IMG/VR virus record: IMGVR_UViG_3300049460_000123
Location: 29,509-93,508 of that record
DNA from: a virus
Length of the DNA stretch: 64,000 nucleotides
Strand: one strand, 5' to 3'
How positions within the stretch are numbered: the first letter of the stretch is position 1; each line of letters starts with the position of its first letter. Both the position numbers and the translations under genes were made by a program. The notes beneath the pieces are model-generated. The model did not search any database. It had not been told where the DNA came from and worked only from the letters and a program-made list of their open reading frames with translations. Of this stretch, positions 7,362 to 15,584 are shown in pieces.

Positions 7362-10145
7362 TCACCCGCGCGCGCCCGCCGGCTTAGGTGCGCTGTACGT
7401 CGTCGACACCGTGTTAACATTCGGCGCGGCGCCGCCCGGCATGCTGAACGTGTGATGGTTGTCGACCGCCACATGCACCTGCACCGGATTGCCGCCGCCA
7501 CTGGCCGCCTCCGCAGCGGCCGCTTTTGTGTCTGCATCGCTCGGCACCGGGTTGCCCGCGAACTCACTCGCACGCCCCATGATCGCCGGCGCGTAGGCGC
7601 GCGTCTCCGAGTTGTTCCACTTACTCTTATCCCACCCCTTGTTATAGCCGCTCAGCGAATCCGCGATGTTCCCGAAATGCCCCTTGTTCTCGCGCATCAC
7701 CTCGCGCTGCATAAGAACAGCGTCGTGCGGATCATACGGATTCAGCTTCCGACCAAGCCGCTTCTCGAGCGACTTGAGCGTGTCCGGCATGATCTGAGCA
7801 AGTCCCATCGCACCCGCATCGCTGGTGGCTGCAGGATCAAACTTACTCTCCTGATAGAGCTGAGACATCGACGTGCCGGGATCGGCGCCGATCATCTTGT
7901 CCGTCTGTGCCTCGTAGTCCTTCAGCCATTGCTGATCCCTAAGACTCTGCGTGCCCGGCGAACCGTACTTGTTTTTCGCAGCGAGGCGCTCGTCCTGATA
8001 CTCCGTCGCGGCCTTCTGATCCGCGTCGACGCCCGACGTGTCCGCCGCCGCTTTCAGCCGGTCGTATTCCTTCTGTGCGGCCGCACGCTCCGCCGGCGAC
8101 AGGCGCATGTCGGTCGTCTTGTTGTAGAGCTCCGCGCCCTTGGCGTTGAATTCCTGCTTAGCCTGGCGGGCCGCTTTGCGCTTCTCGTCGGCCGCCGCGT
8201 TGATCTGATCGACGGCGTCGTTCCGCTCCGCCTTGTTGTTCGCGTCCGCAATCTGGCGTTGCGACTTCGTGCCGCCGCCGGCCATATACACCACGGAATT
8301 CATGATCGTCGTCGTCAGCGGGACCATCTTGTCCGCCATGTCCGTGATCACCTTCTGCACGCCCGACAGTCCGTCCCGAACTTCAGTCCCCTCCGTCTTC
8401 TCCTGATTCTTCTGATAGGCGTCCCTGAACTGGCGATCCTTCTCCTCACTGCTCAGCGACTTGTCGGCCTCGATGCTGGTCAGCCGTTGGATCCCGGTCG
8501 CATTCACCTTCGACATATCGAGACCGAGGCGCGAGAGGCGCGACACGGATCCGCCGATGCTGGCCGGGTTGTCTTTCTGTGCAGCCGCAAGCGCAGCCGA
8601 CTGATTGATGCTGGTCCCGAACAGGTTCGACATCGCCGAGAGCATGAGCTCCGGATTGTTCCGGTACTGACGCTGAAGGCTGTCCATGAGAGACGCGAAA
8701 TTGGTCTGCCCGGATCCAGCTCCCATCGTCGGCATGCGCACGCCATACGCACGGCCAAAGCGCGCCATAGCGGACTTTTCGCCGAATGCCCCCTCCGCCG
8801 TGCCGAACATGCCCTGCTCCTGCAGAGCAGTCGTCATGATCGGGTCCAGTCCGTTGCGCCGGCCCAGCGCCGCGAACATGAAATTCTTTCCTGCCTCGCC
8901 CGCGTTGCCGCCGCGCTGGATCGAGCCGCTCACAGTGCCGAGCAGGTTTGCGATCGACTGCGCGTCAGTGCCGGGCGTGCCCGTGTTGGCAAGCGTCGCA
9001 AACTCACTGAGGTAGCCGCCGACATTGGCAGTCGCCATGCCCATGCGCGACTGTTGCTGCGTGAAGCCCGCTATCGCCGCGAGCACTTCATCCATCTTTG
9101 CGGATGCGCCCGACTTTGTAACCGTCTCGCCGATCAACAGCGCGAGCCGCTTGGATCCGTTTTCATCGGTCGTCACGCCGGTTTGACGCATCTGGCCGAA
9201 GAACGCACCGGCGCGCGATGGATCGATGCCGTAAGAGCGGGCAAAGCCGCCAGCGATCGCTACCTCGTTCGCGAGCGTCTTCGCATCCTTGCCGAACGTG
9301 CCGGCGGCCTGCGAGAAAGCGGACGCTACTTTTTGCGTCTCCTCATAGGTCGCACCGAAACTCCACGACGCGTTTTCGAGGGACGTCTTGAGCTCGCGGA
9401 AACCCACGCCGACGTCGCCGAGCTGGCGCTTGAGCGTGTCGTAGCCGACGTCGAGCTGCTGCGCGGCGCCGATCTTTGCTTTCACAGCGCCCACGACTGC
9501 ACTCACCCCTTGCGCGACGAGGTTCGCCAGGATCATCGGGCCACCGATCCCAGCCATGCCACCCTCGAGCGCACCCGCCGCAGCGCCGCCGGCGCCGCCA
9601 GTCGCACGGAGACCCGAGCTAAGGATCCGGCGCCCAGCGCTACCCCACGACGAAGCCGGCGTTCCATTGCCCCCATCGCCGTTACCGCCACCGCCCGCCC
9701 CGGCACGCTGGCGCCGCTCCCACTCGCGTTTGCCAGCAATGTCGTCCCAGCCGATACGCTCGTCGAAGCCCGGCGCCGGATGCGCCGTGAACCCGGCGCC
9801 CGTGCCGGCCGTCACGTAGTCGTACGCCTTTCGCATCTGACGCGAACGACTATTCTGGTCCGGATACATCTTGGCCCAGTCGATATTGAAGAAGTCCGTC
9901 CCGTTTTGGCCGGTATCCTTCATCCGCTTCCGGAAGTCGCCCGAGATTTTGAGGAGGCTGTCGAATTGCGCCTGCACGCGCTGCAGGTCCGCCATCGTCG
10001 ACTTGTCGACCGGGTTGAATTTGACCTTATTCGCGCCCGCGACAGTGTTGCCGAGCCGGTTGATCTCCTGCGTCAACTGGCTCAGAACCTTGTCGATGTC
10101 GCCGGTATTAAAGTCGGCACTGATCGGAATCGTTACGCCTGCCAT
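7362..10145 (-). CDS. Tape measure protein with C-terminal lytic transglycosylase
   Basis: 927 aa from the ATG at 10145, which has GGAAG 8 nt upstream and overlaps the stop of the frameshifted chaperone extension (ATGA). Residues 1-60 are coiled coil; residues about 180-245 are glycine/alanine-rich and hydrophobic; a long helical centre follows. Around residues 745-860 is an SLT/goose-lysozyme-like domain (SMSQLYQESKFDP, AMGLAQIMP) with the catalytic Glu in QES near 765. It sets tail length and probably opens peptidoglycan during DNA entry. Confidence 0.85.
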   Translation of the reverse strand: MAGVTIPISADFNTGDIDKVLSQLTQEINRLGNTVAGANKVKFNPVDKSTMADLQRVQAQFDSLLKISGDFRKRMKDTGQNGTDFFNIDWAKMYPDQNSRSRQMRKAYDYVTAGTGAGFTAHPAPGFDERIGWDDIAGKREWERRQRAGAGGGGNGDGGNGTPASSWGSAGRRILSSGLRATGGAGGAAAGALEGGMAGIGGPMILANLVAQGVSAVVGAVKAKIGAAQQLDVGYDTLKRQLGDVGVGFRELKTSLENASWSFGATYEETQKVASAFSQAAGTFGKDAKTLANEVAIAGGFARSYGIDPSRAGAFFGQMRQTGVTTDENGSKRLALLIGETVTKSGASAKMDEVLAAIAGFTQQQSRMGMATANVGGYLSEFATLANTGTPGTDAQSIANLLGTVSGSIQRGGNAGEAGKNFMFAALGRRNGLDPIMTTALQEQGMFGTAEGAFGEKSAMARFGRAYGVRMPTMGAGSGQTNFASLMDSLQRQYRNNPELMLSAMSNLFGTSINQSAALAAAQKDNPASIGGSVSRLSRLGLDMSKVNATGIQRLTSIEADKSLSSEEKDRQFRDAYQKNQEKTEGTEVRDGLSGVQKVITDMADKMVPLTTTIMNSVVYMAGGGTKSQRQIADANNKAERNDAVDQINAAADEKRKAARQAKQEFNAKGAELYNKTTDMRLSPAERAAAQKEYDRLKAAADTSGVDADQKAATEYQDERLAAKNKYGSPGTQSLRDQQWLKDYEAQTDKMIGADPGTSMSQLYQESKFDPAATSDAGAMGLAQIMPDTLKSLEKRLGRKLNPYDPHDAVLMQREVMRENKGHFGNIADSLSGYNKGWDKSKWNNSETRAYAPAIMGRASEFAGNPVPSDADTKAAAAEAASGGGNPVQVHVAVDNHHTFSMPGGAAPNVNTVSTTYSAPKPAGARG

Positions 10146-10421
10146 CAAATTTCTTCCCAATCGTTAGGGTCAGGACGCGCGACTATCGCGTTAGCGTCTC
10201 TCAATTCAGCTTCCAGATCGAAATCGTCGTCTTCAGCTTCTTCCTTCGCCGGGTTTTCATAATAGAAGTGCGCCCAGTAGTCAGCACTCATATCCTCGAT
10301 CGTCGCCTCGAGGTAGCGCGGATCAGTCGGCGGAAGGTTGTATTTCCGGCGAAACCAGAACTCGATCGTTTTCGCCGCTTCGCGCCCGTTTATCTTCGAG
10401 TCCCGTTCCAGGTACTCGACG
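10145..10421 (-). CDS. Tail assembly chaperone frameshift extension (GT-like)
   Basis: This frame has no start of its own but is convincing protein from the slip site onward: FVEYLERDSKING, then ...PPTDPRYLEATIEDM, an acidic DDDFDLEAEL stretch and a terminal PNDWEEI. It lies +1 to the upstream chaperone and would add 91 residues, giving a 193-aa fusion. Its TGA overlaps the tape measure ATG. A chaperone pair made by frameshifting directly before the tape measure is a hallmark of long-tailed phages, as in lambda gpG/gpGT. Confidence 0.8.
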
Positions 10422-10727
10422 AAAAGAGTCCTCCTTAGCGCGGAGCGCAGCGTGCACGTTCATCAGGTGCGCGTAACTCGCGTCGTCCAGCGGATCGAGC
10501 TCGTCGAGATCCCATCCGTCCGGCGCTTTCAGCGTCAGCACCTTCAGCGTCGCGATCCAGCCGCCGACCGTCTCGAGGAATGCAGTCGGCGATGCGATAC
10601 CCTCGCTCAGCCGCGAGAACTCAGCGGCGATCGCCAGCTCAGTGCGCATGTTGCGACGCGCGAACGTGAAGACTCCGACGCCATCGACGTCGACCACAAA
10701 TTGTTTCGAACCAGGTGCGTTTGACAT
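10323..10727 (-). CDS. Tail assembly chaperone (gpG-like)
   Basis: 134 aa unshifted product. The N-terminal beta region (QFVVDVDGVGVFTFARRNMRT) and the following helical part (ELAIAAEFSRLSEG...ETVGGWIATLKVL) resemble myophage tail chaperones. The last 32 residues (after codon 102) are arginine-rich and low in protein-like character, as expected for the out-of-frame tail of a frameshift gene. Encoded between tube and tape measure, the classical location. Confidence 0.75.
   Translation of the reverse strand: MSNAPGSKQFVVDVDGVGVFTFARRNMRTELAIAAEFSRLSEGIASPTAFLETVGGWIATLKVLTLKAPDGWDLDELDPLDDASYAHLMNVHAALRAKEDSFRRVPGTGLEDKRARSGENDRVLVSPEIQPSAD
10421..10436 (-). promoter_or_regulatory. Programmed +1 frameshift site with internal SD
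   Basis: Minus-strand sequence AAGGAGGACTCTTTTC. The zero-frame codons are GAC TCT TTT CGT. Phe-tRNA on TTT (10424-10422) can slip +1 to TTC (10423-10421). The Shine-Dalgarno-like AAGGAGG ends 5 nt before TTT, similar in logic to the close SD that drives +1 shifting in prfB. Confidence 0.7.
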
Positions 10728-10743
10728 GCTCTCTCCGGATTTT

Positions 10744-10774
10744 AAAAAAGGCCGCCGGTTTAGGGCGGCCTTTT
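10744..10774 (-). terminator. Intrinsic terminator after tail tube gene
   Basis: GGCCGCC/GGGCGGCC stem with a short loop, followed on the minus strand by TTTTTT. It lies between tail tube and chaperone and probably makes the tube and sheath mRNAs more abundant than the downstream tail genes. Confidence 0.8.
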
Positions 10775-10790
10775 ACTTACTGCGCGGCTC

Positions 10791-11216
10791 TTAGATCTGC
10801 GTGCCCGAGGTGTCGAGTGCATTGAACTGGCCGCTCGATACCACGACCGCATTCGCGCTCACTTCAACGTCGCCGGACGCATACGACACGCCCATGTACT
10901 TCTTCAGCAGCGTGCCGTCGTCCTTGTCGAACACTTCGACGTCGAACACCAGGCCCTGCAGGACGGCGTCGCCGTTCTCCGCAGTGATGCCGGCCGAGCG
11001 CATCGATCCGCTTTTCAGCACGACTTGCTGGCACGTGAGCGTGTGACGCGCGACTGTCGGCACGTACTCGATCACGTGAATGTCGCCGATACCGCTCACC
11101 GGCTCCGGCGCATAATCGTCGTTCATGCGAACGCTGCGCATTGCGCCGATCACGTTGCCGTCGTACGTGATCACGATCCGGTTACCACTCCGGGCTTTGA
11201 CGTTTTTGGTTGCCAT
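10791..11216 (-). CDS. Tail tube protein
   Basis: 141 aa, the usual size for contractile tail tubes. The beta-strand-rich sequence with IVITYDGNVIGAMRSV near residue 13-30 and ...FDVEVFDKDDGTLLKKY near 90-110 fits the tube fold. It lies directly after the sheath gene (13 nt gap) and is followed by a strong terminator. Confidence 0.8.
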   Translation of the reverse strand: MATKNVKARSGNRIVITYDGNVIGAMRSVRMNDDYAPEPVSGIGDIHVIEYVPTVARHTLTCQQVVLKSGSMRSAGITAENGDAVLQGLVFDVEVFDKDDGTLLKKYMGVSYASGDVEVSANAVVVSSGQFNALDTSGTQI

Positions 11217-11229
11217 TTATCGGGCCTCC

Positions 11230-12942
11230 TTATGCCGACGCCGAGCCGCTGAACGGCACAGCGAACACGGACACGGGGATGTAGTTGATCGGCAGAACCG
11301 GCGAGCACTGGAACTGGACGCCAATCACGTCACCCTCCAGGGTTGCCTGAATGTTCTTGAACGCCGGGTTTTTTGCATCGCCCACGAGCACGCCAGGGCC
11401 GACCGGTTCAGCAACCGCCAGTGCGCGCAAAGCCGTATCCGCGATCGACACAGCGCGAGCCATGTTTTGCGGCGTTGCCTTTGCACCGCGCAGCACGTCG
11501 AGCGCATTGCGGACGTTGCGCACCGTGAAGTCGAGCGCCACGCCGACCGACTGCTCGACGCGGTTGTAGTTCGCATTCACGAGCCACGTGCTGATCGACT
11601 TGACGATCATGAAGCCCGTCGATTCGTTGTCCACGCACAGCACACCGCCCTTGATCAGCGCATCCGTATCGGTCGGGTTGATCAGGTTCCGCTCGAGCCC
11701 CTGCACCGAAACGCTCTTGTTCGTCAGCGGAGTGCCCGGGTTCACACCCGAGAACGCGCCGGCGATCATTGCCGCCATCAGGTACGGAGGGAACAGTACG
11801 AGCGCGCCGGTCGCGTCGAAGTCGTAATACCCGAGGTGCGTCAGCGAGGTGCGATCGCTATTGATCGACTTCGCGGCCGCGATCGCCTGGATATCGGTCG
11901 TGCCGAGCGCGGTACCGCAGATTGCGCGGCGCTCCTTGCGGCCGGTCGTGCTCATGAACTGCACGTGCGCGTCGGTCATCGCGTGAATCGACGGATCCGA
12001 GGTGATCGGCGTGATCCACTGCACGTCAGCCGATTGCAGCGCCGTGAACGCGGCCGACCATTGCGCATTGGTCGTCACGCCATCCGAGCCACCCGTCAGG
12101 AACGTGAACGGGATCGCAGCCGGAATTGCGCCGGCGTTCGTCGCGCGCGTCGCCACGACATAGCCTTGTGCCGTGCTGTTGAACCAGTCGACCAGCGCTT
12201 GCAGGTTTGCCGCCGCCGTGACTACCGCAGTCTTGACGTCGACGCTCGTCACGTAGTCCAGACCATTCAACGCCGCCTGCTGGCCGTTGCCGTCGAGCAC
12301 AGTCGCGAGGAAGCCCGGCACCACGTCGATTGCGTCGACGAGTTGCTGGATCGTCTTCATCTGCGTCAGATCGATCGTTGCCACCGGCGAGCCGCCAGCT
12401 TGCAGAACGACGGTCGTGCCCGTGATGGACATCGTTGCGCTTGCGGCCGCGCCCGTGTACTGGATCGAGAACGCATTGCGCGCGATGTTGTCCTGGGTGT
12501 AAAAGCTCGTGCCGAACTGCGTAGTTGCCTGCAGGCCCGTCACGCTACCCGGCTGAACCTTGACCTTGATCTGGTTCGTCCATGCGCCCCAGTCTGCGGA
12601 CAGCAGATTGATCGCCGGCGCGCTGGCAGCGTCGAGCAGCGTCAATGCCGACTGAAGTGCCGGGTTCACGCGGATCACGACCACCGACGCGGCGCCGCCA
12701 ACTTCGGTCGACGGAGCGAACGCGTTTTGAACTGCCGTCAGCAGCTCGCCACTTTGCAGCACAGCCGCAGCCGTCGACGGATCGCCGAACGTCAGGGGCA
12801 CATTCGGTTGACCACCAACCGATTGACCAATCAGCGCAACGACGTTGCCAACCGACAGGTTTTGATTCGCCATCGCGGAATCGTCGACCGCCGACATGGT
12901 CGCGGGCGAAATCCAAAGGCGGCCGTTGAAAAATACGGGCAT
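11230..12942 (-). CDS. Tail sheath protein
   Basis: 570 aa. The C-terminal third carries the sheath signature (NLINPTDTDALIKGGVLCVDNESTGFMIVKSISTWL...), the invariant region that interlocks subunits; GYYDFDATGAL and PYLMAAMIAGAFSGVNPGTPLTNK are typical of the central part. Preceded by a 75-aa gene and followed by the tube gene, the standard order. Confidence 0.9.
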   Translation of the reverse strand: MPVFFNGRLWISPATMSAVDDSAMANQNLSVGNVVALIGQSVGGQPNVPLTFGDPSTAAAVLQSGELLTAVQNAFAPSTEVGGAASVVVIRVNPALQSALTLLDAASAPAINLLSADWGAWTNQIKVKVQPGSVTGLQATTQFGTSFYTQDNIARNAFSIQYTGAAASATMSITGTTVVLQAGGSPVATIDLTQMKTIQQLVDAIDVVPGFLATVLDGNGQQAALNGLDYVTSVDVKTAVVTAAANLQALVDWFNSTAQGYVVATRATNAGAIPAAIPFTFLTGGSDGVTTNAQWSAAFTALQSADVQWITPITSDPSIHAMTDAHVQFMSTTGRKERRAICGTALGTTDIQAIAAAKSINSDRTSLTHLGYYDFDATGALVLFPPYLMAAMIAGAFSGVNPGTPLTNKSVSVQGLERNLINPTDTDALIKGGVLCVDNESTGFMIVKSISTWLVNANYNRVEQSVGVALDFTVRNVRNALDVLRGAKATPQNMARAVSIADTALRALAVAEPVGPGVLVGDAKNPAFKNIQATLEGDVIGVQFQCSPVLPINYIPVSVFAVPFSGSASA

Positions 12943-12951
12943 GTTTTTTCC

Positions 12952-13179
12952 TTAAACGACAGGCTTGTTGAGGAAAGCCGTGTATCGAGCCTGATAGTTC
13001 GATTCGGCATCTTTCTGGCGCCCGGCCTGGCTTTCCGTGAAGTGGAAAGCGCTAATGAGCTCGACGCGGCGATCGGTCATCGACAGCCGCGTGCAAAACT
13101 CGTTAAGCGCTACCAGCGGCACCGCCGTGACAGCGGGAGCCCCGCCACCGACGATCGCTACGTCTTGATCCATACTCAT
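12952..13179 (-). CDS. Small tail-region protein, unknown
   Basis: 75 aa, soluble, with a C-terminal helix (ESQAGRQKDAESNYQARYTAFL). No family recognised. It sits 9 nt upstream of the sheath start and 5 nt after its neighbour, so it belongs to the tail operon; a neck or tail completion role is possible. Confidence 0.65.
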   Translation of the reverse strand: MSMDQDVAIVGGGAPAVTAVPLVALNEFCTRLSMTDRRVELISAFHFTESQAGRQKDAESNYQARYTAFLNKPVV

Positions 13180-13184
13180 TTCCT

Positions 13185-14018
13185 TTAGTTAGGATATACA
13201 ACGGTTACATCAACATCGACGATCGGATCGACTTGATCGCCAACCAAGACGGGCGCCATGCACGTGAAAGTGCCCGCAGCCTGGTAGACCGGCGCCGGAT
13301 ATTCCCCGCTCACCGCGTCAACGTCCTGAATTGAAAATTCGGGCTGCACAATGCCGTTGTCGTCGAACACCGGCAGGTTTCCGATCACGATCCGGCGGAT
13401 TGCTTTGCGCAGCGAGATCCGCTCGTCCGGATTCATCGACCAGCCGATAACGGCGATCTGAACGTTTGCGAGCCACCCCTCCGCCTCAGTCCATTGATTC
13501 GCCGTCTCGTCGAACGAGTCGGCGAGGAACTGCTCGCCGATCGCGCGCTCAGCAGGCGACTCGGACGTCAGGTGAACGCTCACCATCGGCCAGCGCGTGT
13601 CTTCGTACTGAGGCGGCGCAGTCAGCACCGGGATCGCACCGCTCGACGGCTTCAACGTGCCGCGCGTCACCTCGACGGCGAGTCCGGCTGCGATGCGATC
13701 GCGAATGAGAGACAGGGAGTCGACGCTGTAATCGACATACGTCGCATTGGGAGTCGCCGAGACGACATTGCTTGCCGTCCACGTGGCGCCATTCCAATAG
13801 AATGCGCAGTAGTACGTCTGAATGCCGTTCTGCAAGAACTGCACGTCGACGAGATAGTTGTCGGTCCCCTCGTATGCCACGAACGACGCCGGATCTGTTT
13901 CGCCAGGAAACACGCCCGTGCCATTGCGCAGGATTCGCCAGTTAAGGGCGTCCGAAGGCGGCGCAAGGAAAACCTTTAGCGCGTTGCCGATCGGGAGAGG
14001 GACGACGAATGAAATCAT
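13185..14018 (-). CDS. Virion neck/tail terminator-type protein (inferred)
   Basis: 277 aa. First ~95 residues are a beta domain (FLAPPSDALNWRILRNGTG...YEGTDNYLVDV); residues about 110-260 have the alpha/beta pattern of tail terminator proteins (LIRDRIAAGL...VSVHLTSESPAERAIGEQ...IAVIGWSMNPDERISLRKAIRRI). It is first gene of the sheath-tube unit. The ATG lies 14 nt from GTCGTGAC without a Shine-Dalgarno sequence. Confidence 0.55.
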   Translation of the reverse strand: MISFVVPLPIGNALKVFLAPPSDALNWRILRNGTGVFPGETDPASFVAYEGTDNYLVDVQFLQNGIQTYYCAFYWNGATWTASNVVSATPNATYVDYSVDSLSLIRDRIAAGLAVEVTRGTLKPSSGAIPVLTAPPQYEDTRWPMVSVHLTSESPAERAIGEQFLADSFDETANQWTEAEGWLANVQIAVIGWSMNPDERISLRKAIRRIVIGNLPVFDDNGIVQPEFSIQDVDAVSGEYPAPVYQAAGTFTCMAPVLVGDQVDPIVDVDVTVVYPN

Positions 14019-14032
14019 GAGAGTAGTGTGCT

Positions 14033-14040
14033 GTCACGAC
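14033..14040 (-). promoter_or_regulatory. GTCGTGAC late-start motif (divergent pair)
   Basis: Exact 8-mer, 14 nt before the minus-strand ATG at 14018. A plus-strand relative (GACGTGAC, 14050-14057) lies back to back with it. Confidence 0.65.
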
Positions 14041-14049
14041 CACCCGCGA

Positions 14050-14057
14050 GACGTGAC
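14050..14057 (+). promoter_or_regulatory. Plus-strand variant GACGTGAC motif
   Basis: One mismatch to the 8-mer; the following ACTAC is also found after the copy at 4958-4965. It precedes the plus-strand gene starting at 14087 by 29 nt. Its flipped orientation supports the view that the motif acts in a strand-specific way. Confidence 0.5.
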
Positions 14058-14086
14058 ACTACACTCGAGTAAAGGAGGTGTTTCGC

Positions 14087-14941
14087 ATGGCTGAATTTCG
14101 AATCGCGGTAGATCTCTCGCAAGTGATGAACGCCGTGCCGATCATTACCCGGCAGGTTTTCCCACTGGTGAATCAGGCTGTGCGCGCGATCGCACAGCAG
14201 ACGCAAGCGAACTGGATGGAGTCCGTCTACCGCGCGCACCTATGGAGTGGCGAGAAAGACGCCTATGCGAAGTCGATCGCCTGGGAAATGACCGGCGACT
14301 TTTCCGCCGTCGTGAAGTCCGACTACAAGAACGCCGAGGAGATCGATCAGGGCCGCCCGCCGTACGACCTGAAACAGATGCTCAATACGTCGCCGAAGGT
14401 GCGGCGCACGAAGGACGGCCGGCGCTTCATGATCATTCCGTTTCGGCAGAACACCACCGGACAGGACGCGCTCACGCAAGGCATGCCGGAGGACGTCTAC
14501 ACCGCCGCATCCGCGCTCAGCGCGAGCAAGATCGTCGCGCAGTCGAAACGCGCATCGGGGGAATTAACCTCGATCCATCCGAAATGGGGGACGCAAGTCC
14601 TAAAGAAGCAGACGCCGTTCGCCTCGAACATCAAGACGCGCGGTCCGATGCTCGTCAACAAAAACATCTACAAGTGGGGAGGAAAGCTCGACACCAGCGG
14701 AATGGCGGGCCTCACCGACGCACAGAAGAAGCGCTATAACGGCATGGTGCGAATGACAGGCACCACGCCCGGAGGCGGGCGCTACAGTCAATTCATGACG
14801 TTCCGCGTAATGATGGAAGGCAGCGCCGGCTGGATAATTCCGGCGCGCCCCGGCTTGAACCTGGCCCGCAACGTCGCCGCGAAGATTCAACCGCTCGCCG
14901 AGCGCGTGATCAACGAGGCGGTCGCACAGTCGTTCAAGTAG
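14087..14941 (+). CDS. Putative virion assembly protein on the opposite strand
   Basis: 284 aa from the ATG at 14087, chosen because AAAGGAGGTG lies 8 nt upstream; a GTG nine bases earlier is less likely. Basic, mixed alpha/beta, with a helical N-terminus (VDLSQVMNAVPIITRQVFPLVNQAVRAIAQQTQANW) and an I-P-A-R-P motif near the C-terminus, like HK97 gp10-type tail completion proteins. It overlaps the convergent minus-strand gene by 8 nt. The only plus-strand gene among the virion genes of the first 32 kb. Confidence 0.55.
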   Translation: MAEFRIAVDLSQVMNAVPIITRQVFPLVNQAVRAIAQQTQANWMESVYRAHLWSGEKDAYAKSIAWEMTGDFSAVVKSDYKNAEEIDQGRPPYDLKQMLNTSPKVRRTKDGRRFMIIPFRQNTTGQDALTQGMPEDVYTAASALSASKIVAQSKRASGELTSIHPKWGTQVLKKQTPFASNIKTRGPMLVNKNIYKWGGKLDTSGMAGLTDAQKKRYNGMVRMTGTTPGGGRYSQFMTFRVMMEGSAGWIIPARPGLNLARNVAAKIQPLAERVINEAVAQSFK

Positions 14942-15584
14942 TCGACGTCATATCCCGTCCGAACAGATCGAAGGAGCGCAGGACGACGCGCTTCGGCAGG
15001 CGGGCGCCTTGGTGCTCGCCGCGCATGCCCGGGAATTGACCGAAACAGAAATACTCCGAATAGCGCTTTCCCGACACGCTGTACTGCACGCCGAGAGGCG
15101 GAGCTCCGGACGTCCACGAGAGCGAGCCATCAGCCGCGACCGTCGGAATCGCGCCCTGCACGACGTTTTTATTTGCGTCGAGCCAGAACACCCGAAAAAT
15201 ACTGTTCACGTTGAAGAACAGTTTCTCCACCGGCGCGCCGCGCACCAGCACGAGCGAGAAGTCTTCGGTCGCATTCAGCATCGTCACGCGATCGAACTGG
15301 CCCATCTCGTAGAGCGGAGTGTTTTCCGGGATGGACAGGACCGTGTCGCCGTCTTGCCACATGCCGAACTGTGCCCACGCTTGTTGCACCTTCTGGCTTG
15401 CGACGCCCGCGACGCCCTGCACCGGCGGATCCCACAGGCGCCCTTTTCCGCCGCATTGCGGACAGCCGGGCGTGGCCGCACCGGAGTACGGATCCACGCA
15501 CGGGCAATGGAACGCCTTGCGCCACGAGTAGCGCTGGCCGATGAAAGCCAAATGGCCGTTGAATGCTGCAGGGTTCAGTCTCAT
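14934..15584 (-). CDS. Virion connector protein with zinc ribbon
   Basis: 216 aa. Residues about 27-48 hold CPC and CPQCGGKG, a four-cysteine zinc-ribbon-like arrangement; the rest is beta-rich. Start overlaps the previous gene by 4 nt (ATGA). Lying between capsid and tail genes, it is probably a head-tail or neck component. The zinc ribbon is seen directly; the role is inferred. Confidence 0.55.
   Translation of the reverse strand: MRLNPAAFNGHLAFIGQRYSWRKAFHCPCVDPYSGAATPGCPQCGGKGRLWDPPVQGVAGVASQKVQQAWAQFGMWQDGDTVLSIPENTPLYEMGQFDRVTMLNATEDFSLVLVRGAPVEKLFFNVNSIFRVFWLDANKNVVQGAIPTVAADGSLSWTSGAPPLGVQYSVSGKRYSEYFCFGQFPGMRGEHQGARLPKRVVLRSFDLFGRDMTSTT

Noticed and set aside
7452-10262. A 936-codon open frame on the plus strand
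   Set aside because: It is antisense to the tape measure gene, Arg/His-rich with no domain pattern; long antisense frames are common in GC-rich DNA with strong third-position bias.
11125-13188. A 687-codon plus-strand frame opposite sheath and tube genes
   Set aside because: Shadow frame; sheath and tube on the minus strand have strong family signatures.
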